Virus record (IMG/VR): IMGVR_UViG_3300036857_000124
Span: 1 to 37,551 of that record
Length of the DNA stretch: 37,551 nucleotides
Direction: 5' to 3' (one strand)
Origin: a virus
A program made the position numbers and the translations under genes. The notes below the pieces were generated by a model. That model was not told the DNA's origin, ran no database searches, and saw nothing but the letters and a program-made list of their open reading frames with translations. Positions 6,345 through 14,868 of the stretch are shown here, piece after piece (positions within the stretch are counted from its first letter, which is position 1; each line of letters opens with the position of its first letter).

Positions 6345-7993
6345 ACGCCGACCGCCTGCGCGACCCGGGCATTCTTCACGACTTCCCACGCGGCATCGCC
6401 GACGTAGACGGCGCGGCTCGGCGGCGGTAGCGGCGTCCAGTCGTCGTCGCCGGGCTTCCAGCGCGAGCGGGTCGCGAGCTCTTGCGCCGAGGTCGGCTCG
6501 AGGCCGAGCCGGATCGTGTCGACGACGTGAAGCTCGCTTCGCCCGTCGTCGAAGACGACTTCGATCACGTCGGCGGCCTCGAGCGCCGGGTTTGGCGCCG
6601 CGGTCAGAGTGACGGAGCGGCTGAGGCCGAGCCGGGCATCGAGCAGGGCGCGAGCGGCGTCCTGCGCCTGCTGCACGGTCTTGACGACGCTCGACTGCTC
6701 GATCCGCACGACGCGGCCGTAGGGGCCGCCCCACCGGGTCGGGCTCGAGTCGTCGTCGTCGACGACGGTCGCCTGTATCGGCGGTTGCTCGGGGTCGCCC
6801 TGCCCCTGCACGAGCACGCCGTTGTAGATTCCCGTCCGGTCGAGCGCCTCGACGTCGGAGACGAGCACGCCGGTCGCGCCCGCGTCGACCGTCCAGACGG
6901 GGTCGACGTTGTCGGTCGTCGGCGGCTGAGTAAAGACGAAGTCGCCGTTAGCGTCGAAGTAGGGGTAGCCGCTTGCCGCTTTCGCGAGGTCGAGCAGGGC
7001 GTCGACGCGCGAGCCTGTATAGGCCGTGTTCGTGAGCTCGTAAGGGGGGTCCCACAAGATTTGATAGGCGATCGTGTCGAAGAAGACGGGGTAGACGATT
7101 TCGCCCGCGGCCTGCCCGGCGGTGACGTTGCCGCCGAAGGTGATCGAGAGCGACGCCGTCGTGCCGGTGCCAACGAAGAAGTTGAGCGGGCGGCTCGAGG
7201 TGACGAGCGCGGCCGTGCTGAGCACGACGTCGCGGCCGTTGCGGGCGGGAATGTAGACGGCCGCTACGGTCGTGCCCGCCGGGAGCTCGCCCGCGATCGG
7301 CGAGGTGACGGTCATACCGACCTCGATGCCGGACTTGTCGCCCATCCGGTCGAGGTAGGTGCGGCCCTTCGTGAAGTGGGCGTTTCGCTGGAAGCTGGTC
7401 GCGAGCGTCGTGTTAACGGTCACTTGGCTCGACGAGTCGATCGAGACGATGACGGTGCCGGGCGGGAAGAGCGGCCCCGATACCGCCATGCCGACGGTGA
7501 GGTCGCTTGTCTGCGAGAGCCCGGTGATCCGGTTCGAGCCGTTCGTGACGGTGCCGGTGCGGGTGATCGTCGGCTTCGGCGTCGGCATGTAGGGCAGGCG
7601 GAAGGGCTCGTCTCGCACTTGCGCCATGCGGTCGGCGAGCTCGAGCGAAGCCGTCTCGTCGGCGCGCCAGGAAACCGATTCGACCCGGAAGGTGCCGAGC
7701 CGACAGAGCTCGAGCGTGCCGTCGGGGTAGCGAAGGCCGCGATAGACGCGGGCGTAGCCTCCGAACGGCAAGAGCCGGAGGTCGACGCCGAGGGTCGAGC
7801 CCGCCTCGAGCGACCATGGGATAGTGACGCTGCCCGCCCGCTGCACGGCCGCCGTTCGATCCATCGTCACGGACCCGCCGACGACCGGTATCGGGACCCA
7901 CGTCGTTTGACCGGGCCAGCGAAGCTCGACCGAGCTCGCGACGAGGTGCTCGGTGCGGAGCAGGGCGAGGAATTGATCCGAGACGGGCCTCAC
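6341..7993 (-). CDS. Baseplate / minor tail protein (DUF5047-like)
   Basis: The 550-residue protein begins with a region like the DUF5047 family of actinophage tail proteins (VGGSVTMDRTAAVQRAGSV within residues 1-70). Two beta-rich inserts (about 120-270) contain repeated phrases such as GLSQTSDLTVGMAVSGP and GIEVGMTVTSP. The C-terminal half resembles the hub or ring portion of a tail tip. The GTG at 7993 overlaps the previous stop by GTGA; an upstream ATG at 8011 is possible. It follows the distal-tail-like gene and should form part of the baseplate under the tape measure. Confidence 0.75.
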   Translation of the reverse strand: MRPVSDQFLALLRTEHLVASSVELRWPGQTTWVPIPVVGGSVTMDRTAAVQRAGSVTIPWSLEAGSTLGVDLRLLPFGGYARVYRGLRYPDGTLELCRLGTFRVESVSWRADETASLELADRMAQVRDEPFRLPYMPTPKPTITRTGTVTNGSNRITGLSQTSDLTVGMAVSGPLFPPGTVIVSIDSSSQVTVNTTLATSFQRNAHFTKGRTYLDRMGDKSGIEVGMTVTSPIAGELPAGTTVAAVYIPARNGRDVVLSTAALVTSSRPLNFFVGTGTTASLSITFGGNVTAGQAAGEIVYPVFFDTIAYQILWDPPYELTNTAYTGSRVDALLDLAKAASGYPYFDANGDFVFTQPPTTDNVDPVWTVDAGATGVLVSDVEALDRTGIYNGVLVQGQGDPEQPPIQATVVDDDDSSPTRWGGPYGRVVRIEQSSVVKTVQQAQDAARALLDARLGLSRSVTLTAAPNPALEAADVIEVVFDDGRSELHVVDTIRLGLEPTSAQELATRSRWKPGDDDWTPLPPPSRAVYVGDAAWEVVKNARVAQAVGV

Positions 7994-8820
7994 ACGTCCC
8001 TCGGCGGCCATGGCTGCACGTCGATCGGGCCGACGGCGGCGTCGTAGTCGTAGAGCAGCGCGTCGTAGGTCGCATACGCGTCCGCGACCGCGGCGTAGTC
8101 GTCGTGCTGCTCGAGCAGCCGGGCGTACGTGTTCGGCGGGATCGGCACGTAGAGCGCCGGGTCGGGCCGCTCGACCTGCACGGCCGAGACGACGAAGCGG
8201 CGATCGGCGTGCAGGCTGAGCCTCGAGACGCGCTGCTCGTGCCACGACGGCACGGCGAAGTAGAGGTTTCCGACGCCCTGCTCGGGCGGCGTGCGGAGCA
8301 GGACCGGGACGCCGTTGCCGAGCGAGGCTCGAGCTCGGTCGCGCCCGTCTTCGTCGGCGACGACGAAGGTGAGCTCGAAGCTCGGCGTATGAGCGAGGTC
8401 GCCCGCGATGATCGGCGAGCGGCGGTTGAGTACCCAATGCACGCCCGCGGGCGCGTCGTAGCCGAGGTCGGCGAGCGCCTGCACGGTGACGCGCTGCGAG
8501 TTGGTCGGCCGGACGAGGTCGACGAGCCACGGGTCGTCGCTCTTCGTCGCCGGGATCGTGATCGTCGCGGGGCCGACCGGCGGCTCGCTCTCGTCGAGCC
8601 AGCATCGGTAGGTGAGCGGCACGCCGACCGGCGCCTCGTAGTCGCGCGCGATGACCGTGTCTTGCCCGGCCGGGATGAGGAAGGGGTCGTAGCCTCGCAC
8701 GCTTGCCTCAACGCCCGAGGGCCCGGTGCGGGCGATATGGAGATTCGTGCCGCCGAGGCCTGCCGTGCCGATCGTGGCGACGACCGAGTCGAGCGGGCCG
8801 ACCGTGACCCATTCGGGCAT
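7990..8820 (-). CDS. Distal tail / minor tail protein
   Basis: The 276-residue protein lies immediately after the tape measure gene and shares TAATG with its stop, which is the position of Dit-type distal tail proteins. Beta-rich segments cover most of the length. The C-terminal part (about 185-245) contains short motifs such as YFAVPSWHEQRVSRLSLH and VQVERP that suit a carbohydrate-binding or galectin-like fold. The assignment rests mainly on gene order; direct family recognition is weak. Confidence 0.65.
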   Translation of the reverse strand: MPEWVTVGPLDSVVATIGTAGLGGTNLHIARTGPSGVEASVRGYDPFLIPAGQDTVIARDYEAPVGVPLTYRCWLDESEPPVGPATITIPATKSDDPWLVDLVRPTNSQRVTVQALADLGYDAPAGVHWVLNRRSPIIAGDLAHTPSFELTFVVADEDGRDRARASLGNGVPVLLRTPPEQGVGNLYFAVPSWHEQRVSRLSLHADRRFVVSAVQVERPDPALYVPIPPNTYARLLEQHDDYAAVADAYATYDALLYDYDAAVGPIDVQPWPPRDV

Positions 8821-11800
8821 TAGCTTGTCGCCCCCGCGAGTAGCATCCGGGCGAGCGCGTCGCTCGAGCGTTCGACCTGCACGTCGACTATGTCGGTGAG
8901 CTCGCGGTCGCCGATGTAGACGCGGACGACGACGGGCCCGGGCTCGGTCGGCTGCGTCATCGTCCGGCCGAGCTCGCGGGTCATGGTCGCGAACGGCGAG
9001 CGCGGCGCGTAGACGGTTCCGGCGCCGTAGGTCGTCGCCGACGGGGCGCCGAGCCCGGCGGGAGCTCCGAGCAGGCCCCGGGCGACGCCCGACGCCGGGG
9101 CGACCGCGCTTGCTACCGAGCTCTTCGGCTTTACGCCCGCATTCGCCGAGCTCACGGCGTCGATCGCGTTGCGGATTCGGCGCAGGACCGTCTCGAGGTC
9201 GTCCATTGCCGCGTTGAGCGACTCGCGCAAGGCGGTCGCGAAGCCCTTGCCGAGCGCCGCCCCGGCCGTCTTGTAGCTGACGCCGTAGCGGTTGAGCATC
9301 GCGATCGTGTCTTTCTGTGCCTTCTCGGCGTTGACCTTGCCCGTCTCGAGGGCCTTGCCCTCGGCGGCGAGCCCGGCCTCGAGCTTCGAGCGCCTCGTCG
9401 CGATTTGCTGATCGAGCGCGATCCGCTGTTGCTCGGCCTGCCGCTCGAGGCGCGCGTGCTCCTGCTCGTAGAGCGCGTCGCCGAGCGCCTTTTGCGCGGC
9501 GAGTACGCGTTGCTTTGCCGCCTCGGCCCGGGCGGCGAAGTCGGCGGCGCTCTCGCCTTCCTGCGGGGCGAGCGCGGCTTGCTCGGCCTGCGCCTGCTCG
9601 AGCTCGGTGCGGGCGCTCGCGACGGCGGCTTTCATGTCGTCGACCTGCTTTTTGAGCTCCATCGCCGCGAGTTGCTTCTCGGCGCTCGTCTTGATCTTCG
9701 CCTGCGCGGCGTCGAAGGCCTTGAGCACGTTGTCGGCGAGCTCGCCCCACGAGCTCTCGAAGGCGGCGCGCGAATCGGCGACCGCCTTGCGCCCGGCCTC
9801 GATCGCTGCCGTGACCGTCTTCGCGAGGGCGCTCGAGAGCGGCTGCTCGCCCATGACGACGGCGCGGATCATTCCCTGCACCATCGGGATACCGATTTCC
9901 TTCTCGGTCACTTGGTCGGCGGTCGAGCCAATGTGACCCTTCGCCCATCCGATCGCGCCGCTGACGCTCGAGGCGATCTTCGAGCCGACGGCGCTCACGA
10001 GCCCGCCGAGGCCCGAGAGGATGCCCGAGACGATCGCCGTGCCGATCGCGACGGCGGCACCGGCGGCGGCACCGGCGACCGCGCTGATCGCGGCCCACAA
10101 GCGATCGAGGCCGCCCTTTGCCGCCCCGTAGACGCCCGCGAGCCCGGAGCGAATCCCCGAGACGACCGCGCTGCCGATCGCGGCGGCCGCGCTCGCCGCC
10201 TGCCCGACGAGCCCGCGAATGTAGTTGATCGCGCCGCCGACGAGCCCGGTCACGGTCGAGGCGAGATTCGCGAGGCCCGCCTTCATGCCCGAGACGATCG
10301 CCGCGCCGACCGAGCGCGCCGCCGACATTGCCGAGCTCGCCGCCGAGGTGATCGCCTGCCGAACGGCGTTGAAGACGCCGCTCACCATCGAGACGATCGT
10401 CGAGGTGCCCGACTTGACGCCCTCGACGATCGCCCGGCCGACGGCCGAGGCCGCGCTCGAGATTGCCGAGAGCGTGCCGGTGATCGCCGAGCGGACGGCG
10501 TTGAAGACGCCGGTCACGAGCGAAGCGAGCGTCGAGATAGCGGTCGTGACGCCGCGGCTGATTCCCTGCCCGACCGAGGTCGCGGCCGAGCTCACGGCGC
10601 CGATCGCGGCGCTGATCGCGGAGCGGACCGAGTTGAAGACGCCGGTCACGGCGCCGACGAGCCCGGAGACGCCCGCCATGACGCCGTCGGCGATCGCCTT
10701 CCCGACCGAGGTCGCGAGCGCCTTCGCCGGGCCGACTAGCTGCCCGAGCAGCCCGAGCACGCCGCTTTGCAGAATCGCTTTGAAGTAGTCGACGAAGCCC
10801 GAGACGACTTGCTTCGCGCCTTCCCACGCCTGCGCCCAATCGCCCGAGAGGATGCCGCGCACGATCTTGATTACGCCCGCCAGAATGTCGGCGAAGGCTT
10901 TAATCGAGGCGATCACGAGCTTCATGTTCGAGAGCACGATTTGCCCGAGCGCCTTCCATACGGGCATGAGGTCGCGGATCGCCTCGCCGATCACCTCGAG
11001 GTCGGGGCCCATTCCGGCGAAGGCGGGCCCGAGTTGCTTTTTGAGCCCGGCAATGATCCCGGGCATCTCCTTATTGAGCCGCTCCATGCCCTCGCCGATC
11101 GCCGAAAACATCTTCTCGGCGGCAGGGGCGACGGCGACCGCGACCCGGTTTTTGAAGAGCGTCCACTCTTCGGCGAAGTCGCGCGTATCCTCGGAGGCCT
11201 TCATCACGGTATCGCGGCCCTTGCCGATCGTCTTTACGAGGTCGTCGATCGAGAAGCGGCCCTCGCGGATTGCCGCCGCCATATCGGGCCCGGCTCGAGC
11301 GCCGAAGGCCTGTATCGCGAGCGCGTTCGCCTTCCCGGCGTCGCCGGTGTCGCGGATCGCCTGCATCGTCTCGCGCAGGGCCTTGACCGGGTCCTTCCCG
11401 GCCTTCGCGAACTTGCCGAGCGCGATCCGCATCGAGCCCATGACGAGCTCGGTGTTGACGCCCTCCTTTTCGAACTTGCCGAGCATCGCGAGCGTCTCGT
11501 CGAACGAGAAGCCGAGTTGCCGCATCGGCCCGCCGAACTTCGTCGCGAGGTCCGAGAGCCGGGTGATCGGCACCTGCGTCGCCTCGGCGGCGCGCCAGAG
11601 CTTGTCGATCCCCTCGCTCGCCTTCGCGCCCGAGAGCCCGGCATCGCCGAGCATCCGAGTTACCGAGTTGAGCGCCGTCTGTAGGTCGGTGCCGGTGAGC
11701 CGCGAGAGCTCGAGCACTTGATCGGAGACTTCGCGGAGCGGCTTGCCGGTGAGCCCGAGCCGGGTCGAGACGCTCGCGACCGCCTTCCCCGCGTCTTCGA

Positions 11801-12116
11801 ACGAGGTCGGGACGTCGGTGCCGACTTGCTTCGCCGTCTTCGAGAGCGCGTCGAGGTCCTTGCCCGTCTTGCCGGTCGCGACCCGGATCGTGTCGCTCAT
11901 ATCGTCGAATTGCTGCCCGACGCCGTAGAGGTACTTCCCGGCGGCGATCGCGCCGGTGACAGCGACGCCGATCCCGCCCGCGAGCGCGAGCCCGGCTTTC
12001 GAGCCCATCTTCCCGAAGGCCGACTCGAGGCCGCCGCCGAGCGGGCCTAGCTGCCTCGAGATTTGCTTCGGGTCGACGGCGACGTCGACGAAAGCGGTGC
12101 CGATCGAATCAGGCAC
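8820..12116 (-). CDS. tmp: Tail tape measure protein
   Basis: At 1098 residues this is the longest gene of the window. It begins with a tape-measure-type N-terminus (about residues 1-60) and a conserved helical core (about 60-330). The middle (about 490-710) has at least five tandem 44-residue helical repeats, starting with phrases such as GVFNSVRSAI, and hydrophobic segments. A Gln/Ala-rich coiled coil follows (about 800-950). It sets tail length and probably enters the membrane during DNA injection. It follows the chaperone pair, with which it overlaps by 8 bp. The start is GTG at 12116. The length would predict a tail of roughly 160 nm by the usual 1.5 Å per residue rule. Confidence 0.95.
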   Translation of the reverse strand: MPDSIGTAFVDVAVDPKQISRQLGPLGGGLESAFGKMGSKAGLALAGGIGVAVTGAIAAGKYLYGVGQQFDDMSDTIRVATGKTGKDLDALSKTAKQVGTDVPTSFEDAGKAVASVSTRLGLTGKPLREVSDQVLELSRLTGTDLQTALNSVTRMLGDAGLSGAKASEGIDKLWRAAEATQVPITRLSDLATKFGGPMRQLGFSFDETLAMLGKFEKEGVNTELVMGSMRIALGKFAKAGKDPVKALRETMQAIRDTGDAGKANALAIQAFGARAGPDMAAAIREGRFSIDDLVKTIGKGRDTVMKASEDTRDFAEEWTLFKNRVAVAVAPAAEKMFSAIGEGMERLNKEMPGIIAGLKKQLGPAFAGMGPDLEVIGEAIRDLMPVWKALGQIVLSNMKLVIASIKAFADILAGVIKIVRGILSGDWAQAWEGAKQVVSGFVDYFKAILQSGVLGLLGQLVGPAKALATSVGKAIADGVMAGVSGLVGAVTGVFNSVRSAISAAIGAVSSAATSVGQGISRGVTTAISTLASLVTGVFNAVRSAITGTLSAISSAASAVGRAIVEGVKSGTSTIVSMVSGVFNAVRQAITSAASSAMSAARSVGAAIVSGMKAGLANLASTVTGLVGGAINYIRGLVGQAASAAAAIGSAVVSGIRSGLAGVYGAAKGGLDRLWAAISAVAGAAAGAAVAIGTAIVSGILSGLGGLVSAVGSKIASSVSGAIGWAKGHIGSTADQVTEKEIGIPMVQGMIRAVVMGEQPLSSALAKTVTAAIEAGRKAVADSRAAFESSWGELADNVLKAFDAAQAKIKTSAEKQLAAMELKKQVDDMKAAVASARTELEQAQAEQAALAPQEGESAADFAARAEAAKQRVLAAQKALGDALYEQEHARLERQAEQQRIALDQQIATRRSKLEAGLAAEGKALETGKVNAEKAQKDTIAMLNRYGVSYKTAGAALGKGFATALRESLNAAMDDLETVLRRIRNAIDAVSSANAGVKPKSSVASAVAPASGVARGLLGAPAGLGAPSATTYGAGTVYAPRSPFATMTRELGRTMTQPTEPGPVVVRVYIGDRELTDIVDVQVERSSDALARMLLAGATS
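9984..10775 (-). repeat. Tandem 132-bp (44-residue) repeats in tape measure gene
   Basis: Five consecutive units of exactly 44 residues can be laid out by eye, starting with GVFNSVRSAI, GVFNAVRSAI, GVFNAVRQAI, GLVGGAINYI and GGLDRLWAAI. Each contains a VG-AI-GI core about 24-34 residues in. A sixth, partial unit precedes them. Four 11-residue steps per unit would fit a hendecad helix. Confidence 0.8.
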
Positions 12117-12396
12117 GCGGGCCCCATTCGAGCGCGAAGGCGAGCGGCGAGAGCACCGGCGTCGGCTTCACGTCATCGCCCGGCCGCGGCACGCGGAGCG
12201 GCTCGGGGATTTGCGTCTTCCTCGAGGAATGCGCGGCGAGGAAGGCGCGGTAGTGCGCGTGCGCGAGCTCGAGCCGAAGAGCCGCGAGCTCGTCGGCGAT
12301 CGTCCAGCGTTCCGCGGCGGCCTGCTCGAGCGCGTCGAACATGCGAGCGTCGAGCTCGAGCAGGCCTTGCGGGTCGAGGCCGAGGGCGACGCTCAT
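12109..12396 (-). CDS. Tail assembly chaperone, second frame (GT-like)
   Basis: The 95-residue frame overlaps the end of the first chaperone gene by ATGA and the tape measure start by 8 bp. The sequence is mainly helical (ALEQAAAERWTIADELAAL), like the T portion of tail-assembly chaperones. The same frame is open upstream through the end of the first chaperone, so a -1 frameshift at 12432-12438 would fuse the two into about 216 residues. Independent initiation at the ATG at 12396 is also possible. Chaperones of this type bind the tape measure during tail assembly. Confidence 0.75.
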   Translation of the reverse strand: MSVALGLDPQGLLELDARMFDALEQAAAERWTIADELAALRLELAHAHYRAFLAAHSSRKTQIPEPLRVPRPGDDVKPTPVLSPLAFALEWGPRA

Positions 12397-12758
12397 CCGA
12401 GCGACTCGACCTCGCTCTCGGTCGCCGGGACTTCCCCCGTTCGGAGCGGAATCGGTTCGGGGGATGCCGCCTCGTCGGCGGCCCCGCCAGGGTCCGCGTC
12501 CGTGACTGCGGCCCGAACGGCCGCGACTTGCTCTTCGTCGCTCGTAATGTCGTCGAGCGACTCGACCCACTCGTCGAGCGGGGTGTCGATCCTGAGCGCC
12601 CGGTGAGCGAGCCAGACGAGCTCGCGCACGGCGTGAGGCTCGCTCGGGGCGATCTTGTCGAACGTGTCGGCGAAGGCGATGAGGTCGGACGGCCGCCCGA
12701 CGGTCACGACCTCCTTGCGCCCGTCTGTGAAGACGAGCGCGACGTCAATGCGCGGCAT
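12393..12758 (-). CDS. Tail assembly chaperone, first frame (G-like)
   Basis: The 121-residue protein lies between the major tail protein and the tape measure, the conserved place for the lambda G / GT-type chaperone. An N-terminal beta-rich part (1-35) is followed by helices and an acidic, Pro-rich C-terminus that carries a possible slippery sequence near its end. It should coat the tape measure and help tail tube polymerisation. The start ATG at 12758 is 4 bp after the stop of the major tail protein gene. Confidence 0.8.
   Translation of the reverse strand: MPRIDVALVFTDGRKEVVTVGRPSDLIAFADTFDKIAPSEPHAVRELVWLAHRALRIDTPLDEWVESLDDITSDEEQVAAVRAAVTDADPGGAADEAASPEPIPLRTGEVPATESEVESLG
12432..12438 (-). 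promoter_or_regulatory. Candidate -1 ribosomal frameshift site (GGGGGAA)
   Basis: Read on the minus strand, ACG GGG GAA contains the heptamer GGGGGAA, a kind of slippery sequence reported in phage tail-chaperone genes. A -1 shift here joins the first frame (109 codons) to the open second frame (107 codons) without a stop. The distance to the end of the first gene (13 codons) is typical. Confidence 0.65.
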
Positions 12759-12762
12759 CCCA

Positions 12763-13434
12763 CTACGCCCCCATTGCCGCGATCACGGCCTCTTTGTTCG
12801 GGAGCGCCTCGGGGTTCTCGACGCCTGCCGCCGCCGCCTGCGCGTTGAGCTCTTCACGCGAGAGGTTGGCGGCCGCCTGCATCGCCACGATCGCGCCGAA
12901 GCCCGGGTGATCGGAGACGATCTGCCACTTCTCTTCGGCCGCGAGCACGTTGAAGGTGAGCGGCAGTCGCATCGCGTCGGAGCGGACTAGCTGCGTCTCG
13001 ACGTCCTCCGAAAGCTGCACGCGCGGGAAGCCGAAGCGGAACTGATAGGCGCCGTCGATCGCGTCGACGAGCAGGGCCCGCACGTCGGACGCGCCCGCAT
13101 CCGGCGGCGTGTAGACCCACGGCGCGGCCGACCCGGTGAAGGTGCCGCCGCGGAAGGCGAGCATCACGGTCGTCCGGTCGAATTGCAGGAGCTCGGCCGC
13201 GATCGTGATCGGCTCGTTCGTGACGAGCACGCGGACGGGCGTCGACACCTGCCAGGCGTTGACGTCTTCCTGCTCGCGCGAGAAGGTGAACGTCACGCCG
13301 TCTTCGGAGGTGTAGCCGACGTCGATCCACTCGGAAGGCGGATCGGCGAGGTCGTCCGGGATCGCCGTGCCGTCGGGAGCGACGTAGACCGCGCCGGTAC
13401 CGGCGACGACGACGTCTTGGGCGTTCTGAGCCAT
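12763..13434 (-). CDS. Major tail protein (tail tube)
   Basis: The 223-residue protein has the features of siphovirus tail tube subunits: a beginning MAQNAQDVVVAGTGAVYVAP, then a mostly beta-rich body with IDVGYTSEDGVTFTFSREQ (residues 37-55), and a helical C-terminal extension rich in Ala. It precedes the chaperones and follows the tail terminator gene. A good ribosome-binding sequence (AAAGGGGGAAACGC) lies before the ATG at 13434. Hundreds of copies would stack into the tube. Confidence 0.85.
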   Translation of the reverse strand: MAQNAQDVVVAGTGAVYVAPDGTAIPDDLADPPSEWIDVGYTSEDGVTFTFSREQEDVNAWQVSTPVRVLVTNEPITIAAELLQFDRTTVMLAFRGGTFTGSAAPWVYTPPDAGASDVRALLVDAIDGAYQFRFGFPRVQLSEDVETQLVRSDAMRLPLTFNVLAAEEKWQIVSDHPGFGAIVAMQAAANLSREELNAQAAAAGVENPEALPNKEAVIAAMGA

Positions 13435-13448
13435 TGCGTTTCCCCCTT

Positions 13449-13889
13449 TCAGGGAGTACCGGCGAGGACCACGCCGGAGGGTTTGACGGTGACCTCGAAG
13501 TCGCACACGTAGCGCGGCTTCGGAGGCTTGTAGGTCGGGTCCGGTTGCCACCTCTTCGGCCCGACGACGACGCCGCAGACGTTCCCGGCGTCGTCCGGTT
13601 GCTCGCCCTGCCACTCGCTGAGCGCGGCGAGGCACGTCGCGGCGAGCTCGTGCGCGGCCGCGTGCGTCCCGGCGTAGCAGTCGAGTTGCATGACGGCGAG
13701 GTCGATCACGAGCGGCCTCGAGAGCGACGGGAAGCCGCCGACCCGCTGCACGATCGCGAAGGTGAGCGCGGACGCGAGTTGCTTCGGGAAGACGGAGTAG
13801 ACGCGGTTGCCGACGAGCGCCGCGACCTCGGGCCTCGAGCGGAGGAAGCCCGACACGAGCGTCGTCACGTCCGGGAGCGGGGCCCGCAC
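13449..13889 (-). CDS. Tail terminator / tail completion protein
   Basis: The 146-residue protein lies between the HK97 gp10-like protein and the major tail protein, the usual place of the tail terminator. It has an N-terminal helix (TTLVSGFLRSRPEVAALVG), the strand YSVFPKQLASALTFAIVQRVG and a C-terminal beta strand region, which together resemble the DUF3168 or lambda gpU type fold. The GTG start at 13889 shares TAGTG with the upstream stop. It probably caps the tube and joins it to the connector. Confidence 0.7.
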   Translation of the reverse strand: MRAPLPDVTTLVSGFLRSRPEVAALVGNRVYSVFPKQLASALTFAIVQRVGGFPSLSRPLVIDLAVMQLDCYAGTHAAAHELAATCLAALSEWQGEQPDDAGNVCGVVVGPKRWQPDPTYKPPKPRYVCDFEVTVKPSGVVLAGTP

Positions 13890-14188
13890 TAGTGCGCCTC
13901 GTATCTGAGCCCGAGGGCCGTGACGGCCGACTGCACCGGCCGATAGGCGGGATTGAAGCGCGTCCCGTATTCCATCCAATGCCAAAAGCTCGAGCCGACG
14001 TGCACCTTGAAGCCGTCGTCGGCTTCCTCGACGGTCGGCTTGTAGCTCTTCTGCATCGTCCCGTCGTGCACCGGCACGAAGCTCGGGATCGTCGCGGCGA
14101 TCGCCTCGGCCGCAGGCCGAAGCCCGGGCTTCGCGAGCTCCCCGATCGTCTCGGGCGCGTCCGATTTCCAGCGCACGACGGTCGGCAC
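13889..14188 (-). CDS. HK97 gp10-like head-tail connector protein
   Basis: The 99-residue protein contains the pattern of gp10-like proteins: a helix (APETIGELAKPGLRPAAEAI), then a strand region GTMQKSYKPTVEE and the conserved ending HVGSSFWHWMEYGTRFNP. It precedes the tail terminator and shares TAGTG with its start. In this family the protein bridges head completion and tail tube. The GTG start at 14188 also coincides with the stop of the gene before it. Confidence 0.75.
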   Translation of the reverse strand: MPTVVRWKSDAPETIGELAKPGLRPAAEAIAATIPSFVPVHDGTMQKSYKPTVEEADDGFKVHVGSSFWHWMEYGTRFNPAYRPVQSAVTALGLRYEAH

Positions 14189-14490
14189 TACGCGACCTCG
14201 ATTTCGCCCTCTTCGGTGCCGAGGTCCTCGTCGGGCTCGCCCTGGACGCCGGGCCCGATATCGCCGCTCTCGCCGTCGTCGCGCCAACCGACGATCGTCA
14301 CGTGCGAGGTGCCGGTGAAGTCGTCGGGGTAGGTGAGCACGGCCTGCCCGTCGTTCGGCAGGGCGTTGCGGGTCGAGACGTCGCCGGTCGCGACGTTCTC
14401 GGCCTTGATATCGACGAGCTCGGCGTCGATCGCGTCGGCGTCCCACTTGATCGAGACGGCCTTGCGCGTCGAGTCGACTTCGACTGCCAT
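14188..14490 (-). CDS. Small structural protein, possibly Ig-like (hypothetical)
   Basis: The 100-residue protein has a short alternating beta pattern in residues 1-75 (VSIKWDADAIDAELVDIKAE, later HVTIVGWRDDGESG) and an acidic tail of about 25 residues. It sits inside the head-tail connector block. A small decoration or connector role is possible, but no family is recognised. A strong ribosome-binding sequence (AGGAAGGGGGAACGA) precedes the ATG at 14490. Confidence 0.6.
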   Translation of the reverse strand: MAVEVDSTRKAVSIKWDADAIDAELVDIKAENVATGDVSTRNALPNDGQAVLTYPDDFTGTSHVTIVGWRDDGESGDIGPGVQGEPDEDLGTEEGEIEVA

Positions 14491-14514
14491 TCGTTCCCCC
14501 TTCCTCGCGGCCTC

Positions 14515-14868
14515 TTAGGCGGCCGCCTGCCCGTAGTCGGTCCTGCGCACGACGGCCTCGACGTGCGCGTCGCCGGTGAGCGGCGAGCGGAGCTCGAAGG
14601 CGTCGCCCTCGAGCTCGAGCACCTCGCCCGTATCGACGAGCCGGATCGCGTCCCACCCGCGCAGGGGCGAGCCTGCGGCGAGGAAGAGCCGGTAGGTCGC
14701 GATTTGCACCGAGCCGGTCGCGTCTTCGCGCGAGCCTGCCGTCTGTAGCTCGCAAAGGGTCGCCTCGAGCACCTCGACGACCGGCTGCGCGCCGTCGGCG
14801 TCGGGGTCCTCGGCGTAGGTTCGCCGCACGAGCTCGACCGGGATCGTCAAGAGGTGCTCGACGCTCAC
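14515..14868 (-). CDS. Head closure / head-tail stopper protein
   Basis: The 117-residue protein is beta-rich, with VEVLEATLCELQTAGSRED, ATYRLFLAAGSPLRGWDAI and LVDTGEVLELEGDAFELRS read in order. This matches small phage head-closure proteins (SPP1 gp16 or lambda FII-like), where a 'grid' of strands and the phrase on defining a value and unit offset are typical. It follows the adaptor with GTGA overlap. The GTG start is at 14868. The role is taken from order and fold pattern. Confidence 0.65.
   Translation of the reverse strand: MSVEHLLTIPVELVRRTYAEDPDADGAQPVVEVLEATLCELQTAGSREDATGSVQIATYRLFLAAGSPLRGWDAIRLVDTGEVLELEGDAFELRSPLTGDAHVEAVVRRTDYGQAAA

Noticed and set aside
9405-10739. 444-codon plus-strand frame opposite the tape measure
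   Set aside because: Long open antisense frames are common in GC-rich genes; the Asp/Arg-rich composition mirrors Ala/Val/Ile codons of the tape measure.
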